DNA from: Flectobacillus roseus
Lineage (GTDB): Bacteria > Bacteroidota > Bacteroidia > Cytophagales > Spirosomataceae
NCBI RefSeq assembly: GCF_030056665.1
Contig: NZ_JASHIG010000041.1
Reading direction: 5' to 3' (one strand)
Length of the DNA: 55,762 bases
The position numbers and the translations under genes were made by a program. Position 1 is the first letter of the stretch; every line of letters starts with the position of its first letter. Below are positions 26,519 to 36,133 of this stretch, in pieces. The notes under the pieces were generated by a model. The model did no database searches. It saw nothing but the letters and a program-made list of their open reading frames with translations, and was not told where the DNA came from.

Positions 26519-27748
26519 CTAGTCGATAAAATCTAAATCTTTATCAAATGTTTCCTCAGACATATAAGATGCCCAGAGAGCAGCGAAGTTACAAATACAC
26601 CCCACTATCAAGGCTGCATAAATTAACCCTACGTGACCCATTAAAAACTTAAAACCTAAGGTAATAAGAATCAATGCCCCACGAACAAAGTTTGGTACTG
26701 TCGTAGTAACTGTTGCACGAATATTAGTACCAAACTGCTCTGACGCCATAGTAATAAATACCGCCCAATATCCTCCTGAAAAGCCCAAAGCAAAACATAG
26801 GAAATAAAAAATCGTAGTACTTAGTCCATGAACCAAGAGATATATACCCATCAGAATAATACTAGAGCCTACAAACCAGTAAATCGTCTTTTTACGACTT
26901 TGTAAAAATTGACTTACGAGTCCGCTTAAAAAATCACCAGATGATAGTCCCGCATAACATAAAATCACCACTGTACCTGCTTTAATTTCACCCTGCACGC
27001 CAATAGCCTTGCTAAGTTCGGGGGCTACTAGCACAAGAATACCTACAGTGTACCAAACAGGAAGGCCAATCAAAATACAGTAGATATATCTTTTGAGCTT
27101 ATTTGAGTCTGTGAATAGGCTAAGAAAATTGCCTTTCGGGGCGCTTTTTTCAATGTTTTGAAATAATGACGATTCCATGGTACCAATACGCAATAGCAAT
27201 AATGCTAACCCCATAGCACCGCCGATATAATAGGTCATACGCCACCATTCTGGGTCGGTACTCAAGCTTGCTATGTAGGCAGCTGTTACGGCACCTAAAG
27301 CCCCAGTTCCTGCAATGAATAAGGCTCCATATCCTCGTTTTTCTTTTGGTAAAGATTCGTTCACTAAAGTTACTCCAGCTCCTAATTCTCCTGCAAGACC
27401 AATACCTGCCAAAAATCTTAGAATAGCATATACGGTTAAATCTTGTACCATTCCATTAAAAGCATTGGCTAAGGAATACAACAGAATAGAGCCAAATAAG
27501 ACAGATTTACGTCCACGCTTGTCACCCAAAATTCCCCAAATAAGTCCACCCAAAAGCATACCTGCCATTTGTATGTTAAGTAGGCGAAGCCCTTCTGACA
27601 GTTGCCCATCTTTATCAAGTCCGAGACTGGCCAAGCTGGCGTTTCGAATTACCCCAAAAAGAATGAGATCATATACATCCACAAAATAGCCCAGAGAAGC
27701 TACAAGGATTAACAGTTTGGCATTTTTTGAAATAGTAGTTTCCTGCAT
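26519..27748 (-). CDS. Major facilitator superfamily transporter
   Basis: A 409-residue, 12-helix secondary transporter. It shows the MFS motif A between helices 2 and 3 (GDKRGRKSVLFGS, about 82-94) and the FLAGIGLAGELGAGVTLVNE segment of helix 4 with the following ESLPKEKRGYGA loop, typical of the sugar-porter and metabolite:H+ symporter side of the superfamily. The substrate cannot be read from the sequence. ATG at 27746-27748. The rodA terminator lies just upstream, so it has its own promoter. Confidence 0.88.
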   Translation of the reverse strand: MQETTISKNAKLLILVASLGYFVDVYDLILFGVIRNASLASLGLDKDGQLSEGLRLLNIQMAGMLLGGLIWGILGDKRGRKSVLFGSILLYSLANAFNGMVQDLTVYAILRFLAGIGLAGELGAGVTLVNESLPKEKRGYGALFIAGTGALGAVTAAYIASLSTDPEWWRMTYYIGGAMGLALLLLRIGTMESSLFQNIEKSAPKGNFLSLFTDSNKLKRYIYCILIGLPVWYTVGILVLVAPELSKAIGVQGEIKAGTVVILCYAGLSSGDFLSGLVSQFLQSRKKTIYWFVGSSIILMGIYLLVHGLSTTIFYFLCFALGFSGGYWAVFITMASEQFGTNIRATVTTTVPNFVRGALILITLGFKFLMGHVGLIYAALIVGCICNFAALWASYMSEETFDKDLDFID

Positions 27749-27813
27749 AGAGATAGGTTTTATGTAAAGGAAAGATTCATTCCGAAAATAAGAATTTTAA
27801 TAGTCTATAACAA

Positions 27814-27849
27814 AAAAACTACCGATTATCTAGATAATCGGTAGTTTTT
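27814..27849 (-). terminator. Terminator of the mrdA-rodA operon
   Basis: A perfect 36-bp palindrome (AAAAACTACCGATTATCT and its complement) lies 15 bp past the rodA stop. A tract on one side, T tract on the other, so the hairpin is strong in both directions. Confidence 0.88.
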
Positions 27850-27864
27850 GTATGAAGTGCTATT

Positions 27865-29154
27865 TTACCATCTTGAAAGCATTTGCGAACGATGGGCGTC
27901 TAATTTTAGAAAAATAAATAATAAAATAGAGAACGACCAAAGAGATGAGCCTCCATAGCTAAAAAATGGCAGCGGAATTCCAATTACTGGCATCAAACCG
28001 ATAGTCATACCGATATTGACGAGAAAGTGGAAAAATATGATGGAGACGACCCCATAGCCGTAGACTCGCGCAAATCGGGATTTCTGTCGGTCTGCGAGAT
28101 AAATAAGCCGAAGCATCAAGCCAATAAATAAACCAACAACGGTTAAGCTTCCAGCAAAACCAAACTCTTCACCTACAGTACAGAAAATGAAGTCGGTACT
28201 TTGTTCGGGTACAAAGTCAAACTTAGTTTGTGTTCCCTGCAAATATCCTTTGCCGAGCAACCCACCCGAGCCAATGGCAATTTTAGCTTGACGAACATTA
28301 TAACCTGTTTTCTTACGGTCAAAGTCAGGGTCAACTAAAACTCGGATACGATTACGCTGGTGTTCTTTTAGTACATTATTAATCGCCCAGTCTACACCAG
28401 TCACAAACAAACCCATACAGAAGGCAATCCCTACAATGGCTAATATATTTTTGGTTTTGCGTTCATAACGAGGCATTGCCCAAACAACTAAAGCAGACAC
28501 TACTGCTAAACCGATATAAATCTGCCATTCCTCAAAAATGAGAGATAAAATAAATAGCGTTACTACCGCTAAGAAAATAGCAGGATACATCCCTGGAAGA
28601 CCCTCACGATACAAAAGAATCAAGAATGAGGCAAAAACTAAAGCAACCCCTGTTTCGTTAGACGCCAAAATCAATATTGGCGGAATTGCAATGATGATGG
28701 CTACATTGAGCTGGTCTTTGAATCTGGATAGATTGGTGAGTGGCGTACTCAAATATTTTGCCAGTGCCAAGCAGGTGGCCATCTTGGAGAACTCGGCTGG
28801 CTGTAACTGAAATGAGCCTATTCTAAACCAAGAGTGCGAGCCTTTCACCTCTGTTCCTACTACGAGTACTGCCAGCAACATGAATAGGAAAAATCCATAA
28901 ATAGGAAAAGCAAAAGTATCGTAGAAACGATGGTCGATTACCAAAATGGCAATTATGAGCAGAACAGTTGTTCCTATCCAAATGAGCTGTTTTCCTGAAT
29001 TGGTATCAAAGAAGCCATCATCAAAAATCCAAATTGGGTGCTCAGGATTATAAATTGCCGCGTAAATATTGAGCCAGCCAGCTACAACACAAAGTATATA
29101 TATTAGCACGGTCACCCAGTCGAGGTTGCGCGATATTTGTTCTTCTCTTTTCAA
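27865..29154 (-). CDS. rodA: Rod-shape SEDS peptidoglycan polymerase RodA
   Basis: Membrane glycosyltransferase that polymerises lipid II for lateral wall growth with PBP2. The 429-residue protein has about ten transmembrane helices and SEDS motifs such as GSFQLQPAEFSKMATCLALA, AIGSGGLLGKGYLQGTQTKF, FVPEQSTDFIFCTVGEEFGF and GIPLPFFSYGGSS. The start is a TTG at 29152-29154: an in-frame stop lies 27 nt upstream and no ATG is available before the first helix. It follows mrdA by 92 bp, the usual elongasome pair. Confidence 0.95.
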   Translation of the reverse strand: MKREEQISRNLDWVTVLIYILCVVAGWLNIYAAIYNPEHPIWIFDDGFFDTNSGKQLIWIGTTVLLIIAILVIDHRFYDTFAFPIYGFFLFMLLAVLVVGTEVKGSHSWFRIGSFQLQPAEFSKMATCLALAKYLSTPLTNLSRFKDQLNVAIIIAIPPILILASNETGVALVFASFLILLYREGLPGMYPAIFLAVVTLFILSLIFEEWQIYIGLAVVSALVVWAMPRYERKTKNILAIVGIAFCMGLFVTGVDWAINNVLKEHQRNRIRVLVDPDFDRKKTGYNVRQAKIAIGSGGLLGKGYLQGTQTKFDFVPEQSTDFIFCTVGEEFGFAGSLTVVGLFIGLMLRLIYLADRQKSRFARVYGYGVVSIIFFHFLVNIGMTIGLMPVIGIPLPFFSYGGSSLWSFSILLFIFLKLDAHRSQMLSRW

Positions 29155-29246
29155 GGTCTTATTCTTAGAAATGCTAAATCAATTTGTTTGGTACACTTGA
29201 GTAAAGGCTTGAAATCTTTCTTGATATCCTAATTACTCTTCTAATC

Positions 29247-31286
29247 TTAATGTGTTTTCTTAGGTACTATTTTCTGATTTTTAGGTAAAACCGCTTGTGG
29301 TTGCATCGGAATCTTGAATACAGGTGCTTTTGGTTTATTTGCCTGATCTAGTTTGAATAACTCTTCTTTCAGGTTGCGAAGTTGATAGTCTTCGATAGTC
29401 GAATCTTTTTCTACCGTTGCTTTTACCTCTTTATTTGGTTTAGCTGAAGCACTTTTTGCACTCAACACATTGGCCAAATAGCTTTTATTCATCCATCGAG
29501 TTTCCATTGCTTTACGTTCTACTTTGCCTTTCAAGTATTTTTCAATACAAAGCGATGCAATAGGAGCCGAGTGTGTTCCTCCGAAACCTGCATTTTCGAT
29601 AAATACAGCAATAGCAATTTTAGGATTTTCTCTCGGAGCGAAAGCGATAAAAATAGCATGGTCTTGCCCATGTTTATTTTGAGATGTACCTGTTTTACCA
29701 CAAATCTGAATATCGCTTAGGCGTGCTTCGGCAGCCACAGTACCTGCATTTACCGCGCCAACCATTCCTTCGATAACAGGTTCAAAATGGCGACGATCTA
29801 TACCTACTGAAATATGCTCTTTGTATTTGTTATCAATGTTTCCAGCTTCATTAATTCCTTTTACAAGGTGCGGACGAACATACCAACCTCGGTTGGCGAT
29901 GATAGCAGCCACATTAGCCATTTTGAGCGGGTTGATGACAATCTCCCCTTCACCAATTCCCACAGAGTAGATATTAGAAAATTTCCAACGAAGAGGGCCT
30001 TTATATACTTTGTCGTAATACTCGACACTTGGCAGTTTTCCTTTTGTTTCGTTTGGTAAGTCAATCCCTAATTCTTGTCCAATACCAAACTTGCTAGCCA
30101 TGTCATTCCAACGTTGAAGACCAACGGCCGATTTTTTGAAAAGATTTTGCTCCTTATTGTTGTAAATGATTCTTTTGAAAACATTATAGAAATAAGGGTT
30201 ACAAGAGTTTTTGATACCTAGTTGAATAGACGAAGATGTTCCACCACAGTGACACTTCATAGGTACACCTGCGTGACCAAATCCAGTGCTTGGGCTAATT
30301 ACTCCCAATTGCAAACCAATCAATGCTTGGATCAACTTAAAGGTCGAACCTGGGCGATAATAAGCACTCGGTGGGCGGTTGATAAGCGGGTGTAATGGGT
30401 CAAGGTTGAGCGTTTGGAAGTATTTTGAGAAAGTCCTTCCTGATAGTTTACTAGGGTCATAAGTAGGAGCCGATACCATCGCTAAGATTTCGCCAGAGGA
30501 AGGCTCAATTGCCACCACACTTCCTACTTTGTGTTGCATCAAACTATCAGCAAAATCTTGTAAAGCAATATCTACCGACGAAATCAAATTTTTGCCAGCA
30601 ACAGGTTCTCTATCAAATTCTCCATTTTTAAAAGGACCTTTTTCTACACCACGGCTGTTGACCATCACGTATTTTTCGCCACGTTGTCCTCGCAGTTCGT
30701 CTTCGTAAAATCTTTCAAGTCCAGTAACTCCCACATAATCTCCTTGTCGATAATATTCGTTACCTTTTTCCTGTTCTTTCAAGAGGCGCTCAGGGCTAAT
30801 TTCTCCAACATACCCTAAGGCATTTGCCATACCTTTTGATTGATAAGTACGCAAAGAACTAATCTGGAAAGAAAACCCTGGGTAATCTACCATAGCATCT
30901 TGCACGCGAGCATATTCTTCCTTGGAAAGCTGACGTAAAAATAGAGAAGGGCGTACAGGTGAGTAAATTCTCGCCAAATGAGTTAAGCTATCAAACTCAC
31001 TGCGGGTAATGTCAAAAAGTCTACAGAATTTTAAGGTATCCTGAACATGTGCTTTTTTGGGCGTAATGTACAAATCATACACAGGGGTATTATAGACAAT
31101 CAACTTTTTATTACGGTCATAAATCAATCCTCTGAATGGAACTTGTACAATTTTACGAATAGCATTGTTTTGAGCATCTAACTTGTAAGTCTCGTCAATA
31201 ACTTGCAAATAAAATAGCCTTCCGATGTAAAGTATGGCGATAAGGATAATGAATCCTTGGATAAATCTCTTTCTAATCTCGTCCAC
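29247..31286 (-). CDS. mrdA: Penicillin-binding protein 2 (transpeptidase)
   Basis: Class B PBP of the elongasome, partner of RodA. The 679-residue protein has an N-terminal membrane helix (about 9-28), a dimerisation/pedestal region, and a transpeptidase domain with PGSTFKLIQ (SxxK), KNSCNPYFYN (SxN) and CGKTGTSQNKHG (KTG). The start codon is GTG at 31284-31286. The usual mreBCD genes are not upstream; atpZ lies there instead. The C-terminal tail is Lys/Pro-rich. Confidence 0.95.
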   Translation of the reverse strand: MDEIRKRFIQGFIILIAILYIGRLFYLQVIDETYKLDAQNNAIRKIVQVPFRGLIYDRNKKLIVYNTPVYDLYITPKKAHVQDTLKFCRLFDITRSEFDSLTHLARIYSPVRPSLFLRQLSKEEYARVQDAMVDYPGFSFQISSLRTYQSKGMANALGYVGEISPERLLKEQEKGNEYYRQGDYVGVTGLERFYEDELRGQRGEKYVMVNSRGVEKGPFKNGEFDREPVAGKNLISSVDIALQDFADSLMQHKVGSVVAIEPSSGEILAMVSAPTYDPSKLSGRTFSKYFQTLNLDPLHPLINRPPSAYYRPGSTFKLIQALIGLQLGVISPSTGFGHAGVPMKCHCGGTSSSIQLGIKNSCNPYFYNVFKRIIYNNKEQNLFKKSAVGLQRWNDMASKFGIGQELGIDLPNETKGKLPSVEYYDKVYKGPLRWKFSNIYSVGIGEGEIVINPLKMANVAAIIANRGWYVRPHLVKGINEAGNIDNKYKEHISVGIDRRHFEPVIEGMVGAVNAGTVAAEARLSDIQICGKTGTSQNKHGQDHAIFIAFAPRENPKIAIAVFIENAGFGGTHSAPIASLCIEKYLKGKVERKAMETRWMNKSYLANVLSAKSASAKPNKEVKATVEKDSTIEDYQLRNLKEELFKLDQANKPKAPVFKIPMQPQAVLPKNQKIVPKKTH

Positions 31287-31604
31287 TGGCTTTAAAATGA
31301 TTTTAGGGATATATAGAAAATGTTTTCTACTTTCTGGAAAATTTGACTGGCTAAAAGCGTTTTAATTGCTAACCAATCTGTAAATAACCAACTAACTATT
31401 ACTATTTTTTGTATTTTGAGTAAAGGCTTGGTTGGTATCTGATTATCAAATATGAAATACTCATTTAAACAAAAACAGACCTGTTTTATAGTTTAAACGG
31501 AAAAAACTATCTGAAGGAACATAATTAAAGTACAAAATTTGCTGTTTTTCAATAAATTGTCAACAAACTCATTGAGAATCAAAACATAATTTTGCGATAC
31601 GATC
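31287..31604. other. Intergenic region upstream of mrdA
   Basis: 318 bp without a gene between atpZ and mrdA, both on the minus strand. It holds the nested inverted repeat at 31464-31497 and presumably the mrdA-rodA promoter, for which I find no convincing TAnnTTTG on the minus strand. Confidence 0.4.
31464..31497. other. Nested inverted repeat upstream of mrdA
   Basis: Outer arms TTTAAAC/GTTTAAA (31464-31470, 31491-31497) and inner arms AAAACAG/CTGTTTT (31472-31478, 31481-31487) with a 2-nt loop. It could be an operator for mrdA or a stop signal after atpZ. Confidence 0.4.
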
Positions 31605-31814
31605 TTATTCTTTGGGAAGACTACGAATTAATAAATAAATCGCAGCAAAAATGAATAGCAACGAACAGCCAATAGAATACCAAGGAGTAGTGGTATGGAA
31701 GGTTTTATCAAGCCAGTTGCCTAACAGTACGCCACTCGCAATGGTGATAAGCATTTGGCTTCCTGCTCCCATATAGCGCATATACTTGTTGGAATTTGGC
31801 GAATCGTTTGACAT
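31605..31814 (-). CDS. atpZ: AtpZ/AtpI-family ATP synthase accessory protein
   Basis: A 69-residue protein with two transmembrane segments (LITIASGVLLGNWLD, about 17-34, and YSIGCSLLFIFAAIYLLIRS, about 44-63), the pattern of the AtpZ family that assists F1Fo ATP synthase assembly or Mg2+/Ca2+ supply. The ATG at 31814 is preferred; the frame continues upstream to give 104 residues, but that extension is Phe/Tyr-rich and not family-like. In many Bacteroidota this gene directly precedes the Fo genes. Here it is on the opposite strand and about 9 kb away from them. Confidence 0.75.
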   Translation of the reverse strand: MSNDSPNSNKYMRYMGAGSQMLITIASGVLLGNWLDKTFHTTTPWYSIGCSLLFIFAAIYLLIRSLPKE

Positions 31815-32063
31815 GAAAGTAAAGAAAAAAGGTTGTTCGACGTCGAAAATAGAATGGTACTTTTCCGTTGGGATATAATAAAAAAATCCAAAAACGAATG
31901 TTTGATATACCTGTAACAAAAATACTTAATTGGCACGGAATCTGATAATAAAATCTCGTTATTTTGCGTTAAACCCCTTGTTATTCAAGATAGACTTGCT
32001 CTATTAACTTGGGTTATTGTTTTGAGTACTTTGAATCTTATCTTAAGAACCACCAAATTGACC

Positions 32064-32071
32064 TATATTTG
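32064..32071 (+). promoter_or_regulatory. -7 box before the porW-like gene
   Basis: TATATTTG matches TAnnTTTG, 57 nt before the ATG. A clear TTTG at the normal distance is missing. Confidence 0.4.
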
Positions 32072-32127
32072 TATTTTGGATGGGGAATCAATCAAATCAT
32101 TGTAGTTTTTCTGCATAGCTACTTCAC

Positions 32128-34263
32128 ATGAATAGAATACCGTTACTTTTAGTACTTGCCATATTTTTGTGCCTAGGAGGATGCTCCCAATATAGCTCTT
32201 CGCCTATCAGCGTGGGATTCCATAATCTTAATGCCAAATACAACGCGCTTTTTCAAGCTAATCAAAAATTGTTTGAGGCCGAAAAAAAGCTATTTGAAGA
32301 CCGTCACGATAATTACGCCCAAATTCTTCCTGTTTTATTGCCTATCGATTCGGTCGTGGCTAGCACCGTATCAGCTGAACTGGCTGCCGTTATCAAAAAA
32401 GCATCAATGGTGGCCGAAAGACACCAAAACTCTCGTTGGCTCGATGATGCCTATGTACTCATAGGGCAAGCTCGCTTGATACAAGAAGATTATAAAAATG
32501 CCATCGAAACGTTTAAATATGTCAATACCACTGCCGAAGATGATGATGCTCGTCAGGCAGCGCTGATTGGACTGATGCGTGCTTATGTCGAACAAGGTGA
32601 GTTTACTACTGCTTTGAGAGTTGCCGAGTTACTACGAGAGGAGGACTTGAACAAAAATAATACAGCGAACTTTTATTTAACAAAAGCGTATCTGCATCAA
32701 CTCAAAAAGGAATATGCTACTTCTGTGGCTATTTTGGAGGAAACCTTTCCATTGCTTCCTAAAAATGAGCAAAAAGCTAGATTATATTATGTAGCAGGTC
32801 AGATGTATGAGCTTTTGGAAAAATTTCCTAAATCAAGCGAGTGCTTTACTAAAGTTGCTAAGAATAGACCTTCCTATGATTTAAGATTCTATGCCTCGTT
32901 GAATAGCGCATTGGTCATGAACCAAAAAGGTAATTTTGAAAAATTATTAAAGGATGGCAAGAACAAGGATTTGTCTGATAAAATTTATGAGGCTATGGCT
33001 TCGGCAGAAATGCGACAAGGGAATACAGCCAAAGGAATTGCCTTATTGAAAAAATCTGCGAGTATCAGCAAGGATACAAAACAATTGCCTTACACGTATT
33101 TGACGTTGGCGGATTTATATTACGACAAATATGCAGAATATGAAACGGCTTTTGCCTACTACGATAGTTGTCTTTCATTATTACCTAATACTGATGCTGC
33201 TTTTGCGAAAGTAAAGCAAAAACAACAAGTGCTAGGTGAGTTTGTGAAGCAAATGAATATTGTCAAAACGGAGGATTCTTTACAAAAACTCTCAAAGCTT
33301 ACTCCTGCAGAATTAGATAAAGTTTTGGAAAGAGCTATTCGCCTAAAGAAGGCTCAAGAGATGGCCAATTTGGCAAAAGCTAAAGAAATTGTAGCTGGCT
33401 CGACCGCCACTGCCAAAGACCCATTTGCGGCTTCAGGCAAAACAGATTGGTATTTTTCTAATGCTATGTTGGTAAGCCAAGGTCGCACCAACTTTACGAA
33501 TCGCTGGGGGAATCGCCCATTGGAGGACAATTGGAGAAGAAGTAGCCGTGACGACGCAGCCTCTTTTGGTAGTTTTAATACTGCAAGTACTGAAAATACT
33601 TCCGCCTCAAAAAACACAATTGAAGGCATAAGTGACAAAGAATTAGCGACAGAAAAAGCACTCATGAAAACCAAAATTCCATTTAGTGCAAAGGCGCTCG
33701 AAACTTCGCAAATCAAACGACAAGATGCGATGTTTGAAGTGGGTAAAATCTTTAAGTTGAGTTTAAATGAGCCTAAGAAGTCTATTGCAACATTCAAACA
33801 GTTACTTTCGGAATACCCAAATTCAATTCACGAACCTGAGGCACTGTACTTTTTGTATTTGTTACACGAAAATAACCCAACAGAAAAAGTAGGCTACAGA
33901 AAATCACTCTTTGATAAGTTTGGTGACTCGTATTTTGCAAGAATGTTAAGCCGTGAAAATATTGTAGAGTTAAGCTCAGACAAAGAAACGGAAGCACAAA
34001 AGCTTTATACCGAAGCATACCAATACTATCAACAAGGTAATTTCGCAGATGCTTTGTCATTTGTAGATACGGCCTTGAAAGAGTATCCCAATAGTCATAC
34101 AGAGGATAAATTGGCATTTTTGAAAGCGTTGTTATTAGCTAAAACTCAAAATTTTGATGGCTATGTAAAAGCATTGAATGATTTTATAAAAGATTATCCT
34201 AAAAGCCAATTGCTAGGTCTAGTGAAAGAGAATTTAGCGGCTGCGAAGAATGCTAAACCATAG
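32128..34263 (+). CDS. porW: PorW/SprE-like type IX secretion lipoprotein
   Basis: A 711-residue periplasmic or outer-membrane lipoprotein (lipobox LGGC, Cys19) made mostly of tetratricopeptide repeats (about 90-360 and 590-700). The segment after the signal, FHNLNAKYNALFQANQKLFE followed by DRHDNYAQILPV, matches my recollection of SprE/PorW proteins, which connect the type IX secretion system and gliding motor with the outer-membrane machinery. The middle (about 390-520) is low in repeats and Ala/Ser-rich. No other T9SS gene is in the window. If not PorW, it would be a generic TPR lipoprotein. ATG at 32128. Confidence 0.75.
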   Translation: MNRIPLLLVLAIFLCLGGCSQYSSSPISVGFHNLNAKYNALFQANQKLFEAEKKLFEDRHDNYAQILPVLLPIDSVVASTVSAELAAVIKKASMVAERHQNSRWLDDAYVLIGQARLIQEDYKNAIETFKYVNTTAEDDDARQAALIGLMRAYVEQGEFTTALRVAELLREEDLNKNNTANFYLTKAYLHQLKKEYATSVAILEETFPLLPKNEQKARLYYVAGQMYELLEKFPKSSECFTKVAKNRPSYDLRFYASLNSALVMNQKGNFEKLLKDGKNKDLSDKIYEAMASAEMRQGNTAKGIALLKKSASISKDTKQLPYTYLTLADLYYDKYAEYETAFAYYDSCLSLLPNTDAAFAKVKQKQQVLGEFVKQMNIVKTEDSLQKLSKLTPAELDKVLERAIRLKKAQEMANLAKAKEIVAGSTATAKDPFAASGKTDWYFSNAMLVSQGRTNFTNRWGNRPLEDNWRRSSRDDAASFGSFNTASTENTSASKNTIEGISDKELATEKALMKTKIPFSAKALETSQIKRQDAMFEVGKIFKLSLNEPKKSIATFKQLLSEYPNSIHEPEALYFLYLLHENNPTEKVGYRKSLFDKFGDSYFARMLSRENIVELSSDKETEAQKLYTEAYQYYQQGNFADALSFVDTALKEYPNSHTEDKLAFLKALLLAKTQNFDGYVKALNDFIKDYPKSQLLGLVKENLAAAKNAKP

Positions 34264-34336
34264 TTTTAACTTTTGGCAAAAGAATATTATTAATCTGTCG
34301 ATTTTTAGAAAGTATAGACGAAACAATTATTTTTTT

Positions 34337-34344
34337 TACTTTTG
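34337..34344 (+). promoter_or_regulatory. -7 box before the glycosyltransferase gene
   Basis: TACTTTTG fits TAnnTTTG, 36 nt before the ATG at 34381. The upstream element is T-rich without a definite TTG. Confidence 0.45.
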
Positions 34345-34380
34345 CCAAAACGTTATCACCATTGCGATTGACGATTTATT

Positions 34381-36018
34381 ATGCAAACAAGACATTTATC
34401 CTACATATTAATAACTGCTCTAGGGGCAGTTTTTTTTATCCCATTTATTGGTAGTTCCCATTTATTTGACTGGGACGAAATCAATTTTGCCGAGTCAGCA
34501 AGAGAAATGATTTTGACAGGAAACTATGCTACTGTACAAATTAATTATATGCCATTTTGGGAAAAACCTCCTTTGTTTTTCTGGATGCAGGTATTAGCCA
34601 TGAAGGCATTTAATGTATTTGATCCAAATTCTGGATTTGCACCAGAGTTTGGTGCGCGTTTTCCTAATGCCATCATCGGTATTATTACCCTGTTGGTGTT
34701 TTATCGAATCGGACGAAAACTCTATAATGAAAAGTTTGGTTTGTTGTGGGCTTTAGGATATTTAGGCTCATTTACGCCACATTTATATTTTAAATCAGGT
34801 ATTATTGACCCTACTTTCAACCTATTTATCTTTTTGGGCGTTTGGTATTTCTCACAAAGTGTTTCTACAAATCAAAATACATCTAAACGCCAGACCTACG
34901 GCTTACTTTCGGGGCTATTTGTAGGATTGGCAATTCTAACCAAAGGACCTGTCGGTGGTTTATTATGGGGACTTACCGTATTCACTTATTGGGGCGTCAA
35001 TGGATTTAGTGCTAGTTTCTTGAAAGATGCAATCAAACCATTTTTCTCAGCCATTGCTATTGCTTTTTTGGTGGCTTGTATTTGGTTTGGACTATCTATC
35101 TATCAAAATGGATGGGGTTTGTTTGTAGAGTTTATTCAGTATCAAATCCGCTTATTGACTACTGGTGATGCTGGGCATGAACAACCATTCTATTATCATT
35201 TTGTAGTTGTATTGGTAGGTTGCTTTCCTATTTCAGTATTGGCGATTCGTGCATTGGGAACCTCAGGGTCGGGTAATTCTCAAGGAGAATATTTTAGAAA
35301 ATGGATGATCTATTTGTTTTGGGTAGTCATGATTTTATTCACGATTGTGAAGACCAAGATTGTTCATTATTCATCAATGGCATGGTTTCCTGTGTCGTAT
35401 TTGGCGGCGTACCATGTCAACAACTTACTATCAGGTAATTGGAAGTGGTCAAAACTCACGGGTTTTGGTCTGTTCTTTATTGGTTTGGTAATGGCCATTG
35501 CCCTTACAGCAGTACCATTGGTAGGTCAGTATGCAGCTCAATTGATTCCATATATCAAAGATGACTTTGCCGTGGCAAATCTCAGTGCCAAAGTTACGTG
35601 GGGCGGATGGGAGCAATACATGGGCTTAGCGTATATTGTAGCAGTAATAGCTATGGTGAGTATGCGCAATATTCGAGGTTTATATATTGCTACTGCGCTA
35701 TGTTTATTTGGTTATTCGGCGGTAGTAGTGAGCAAAATCGAAGGGTATTCACAACGTGCTGCGATTAGTTTTTATGAATCATTGAAAGGTAAAGATGTGT
35801 ATGTGGAGCCAATTGGTTTTAAATCGTATGCACAACTATTCTATTTCCAAAAACAGCCTCAGAAACCTAAAACAGAGGCCTATTTATTGAATGACCCTCA
35901 TTTGGACAAACCTGCATATTTTGTGATGAAGATTACAGCAGATAGCGCCATGAAAGCGCATCCTAATCTACGATTGATAAAAGAAGAAAACGGATTTTTG
36001 TTTTACGAAAGAAAATAA
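34381..36018 (+). CDS. ArnT/PMT-type membrane glycosyltransferase
   Basis: A 545-residue integral membrane protein with about 11-12 helices and a GT-C fold. The first periplasmic loop carries the acidic motif FDWDEINFAESAREM (about 28-42), the metal/polyprenyl-phosphate site of the PMT/ArnT (GT39/GT83) group, and a second conserved acidic spot in FKSGIIDPTFN. Such enzymes move a sugar from a polyprenyl phosphate donor to lipid A, protein or another glycan outside the inner membrane. The acceptor is unknown. It follows the porW-like gene by 117 bp with its own promoter box. Confidence 0.88.
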   Translation: MQTRHLSYILITALGAVFFIPFIGSSHLFDWDEINFAESAREMILTGNYATVQINYMPFWEKPPLFFWMQVLAMKAFNVFDPNSGFAPEFGARFPNAIIGIITLLVFYRIGRKLYNEKFGLLWALGYLGSFTPHLYFKSGIIDPTFNLFIFLGVWYFSQSVSTNQNTSKRQTYGLLSGLFVGLAILTKGPVGGLLWGLTVFTYWGVNGFSASFLKDAIKPFFSAIAIAFLVACIWFGLSIYQNGWGLFVEFIQYQIRLLTTGDAGHEQPFYYHFVVVLVGCFPISVLAIRALGTSGSGNSQGEYFRKWMIYLFWVVMILFTIVKTKIVHYSSMAWFPVSYLAAYHVNNLLSGNWKWSKLTGFGLFFIGLVMAIALTAVPLVGQYAAQLIPYIKDDFAVANLSAKVTWGGWEQYMGLAYIVAVIAMVSMRNIRGLYIATALCLFGYSAVVVSKIEGYSQRAAISFYESLKGKDVYVEPIGFKSYAQLFYFQKQPQKPKTEAYLLNDPHLDKPAYFVMKITADSAMKAHPNLRLIKEENGFLFYERK

Positions 36019-36022
36019 AATG

Positions 36023-36050
36023 AAAAAGCTGGCAGTGATGCCAGCTTTTT
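36023..36050. terminator. Terminator of the glycosyltransferase gene
   Basis: A 12-bp perfect stem (AAAAAGCTGGCA at 36023-36034, complement at 36039-36050) with a GTGA loop and flanking A and T tracts. It may also serve metX, which converges from the right and stops at 36134. Confidence 0.85.
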
Positions 36051-36133
36051 TGGTAAAGAAAAATATATGTAGTCAGGTAGTAAACAATTTTTTCGAAGCT
36101 GTTGCTAGCTTGTAACTTTTTATACAAAACTCA

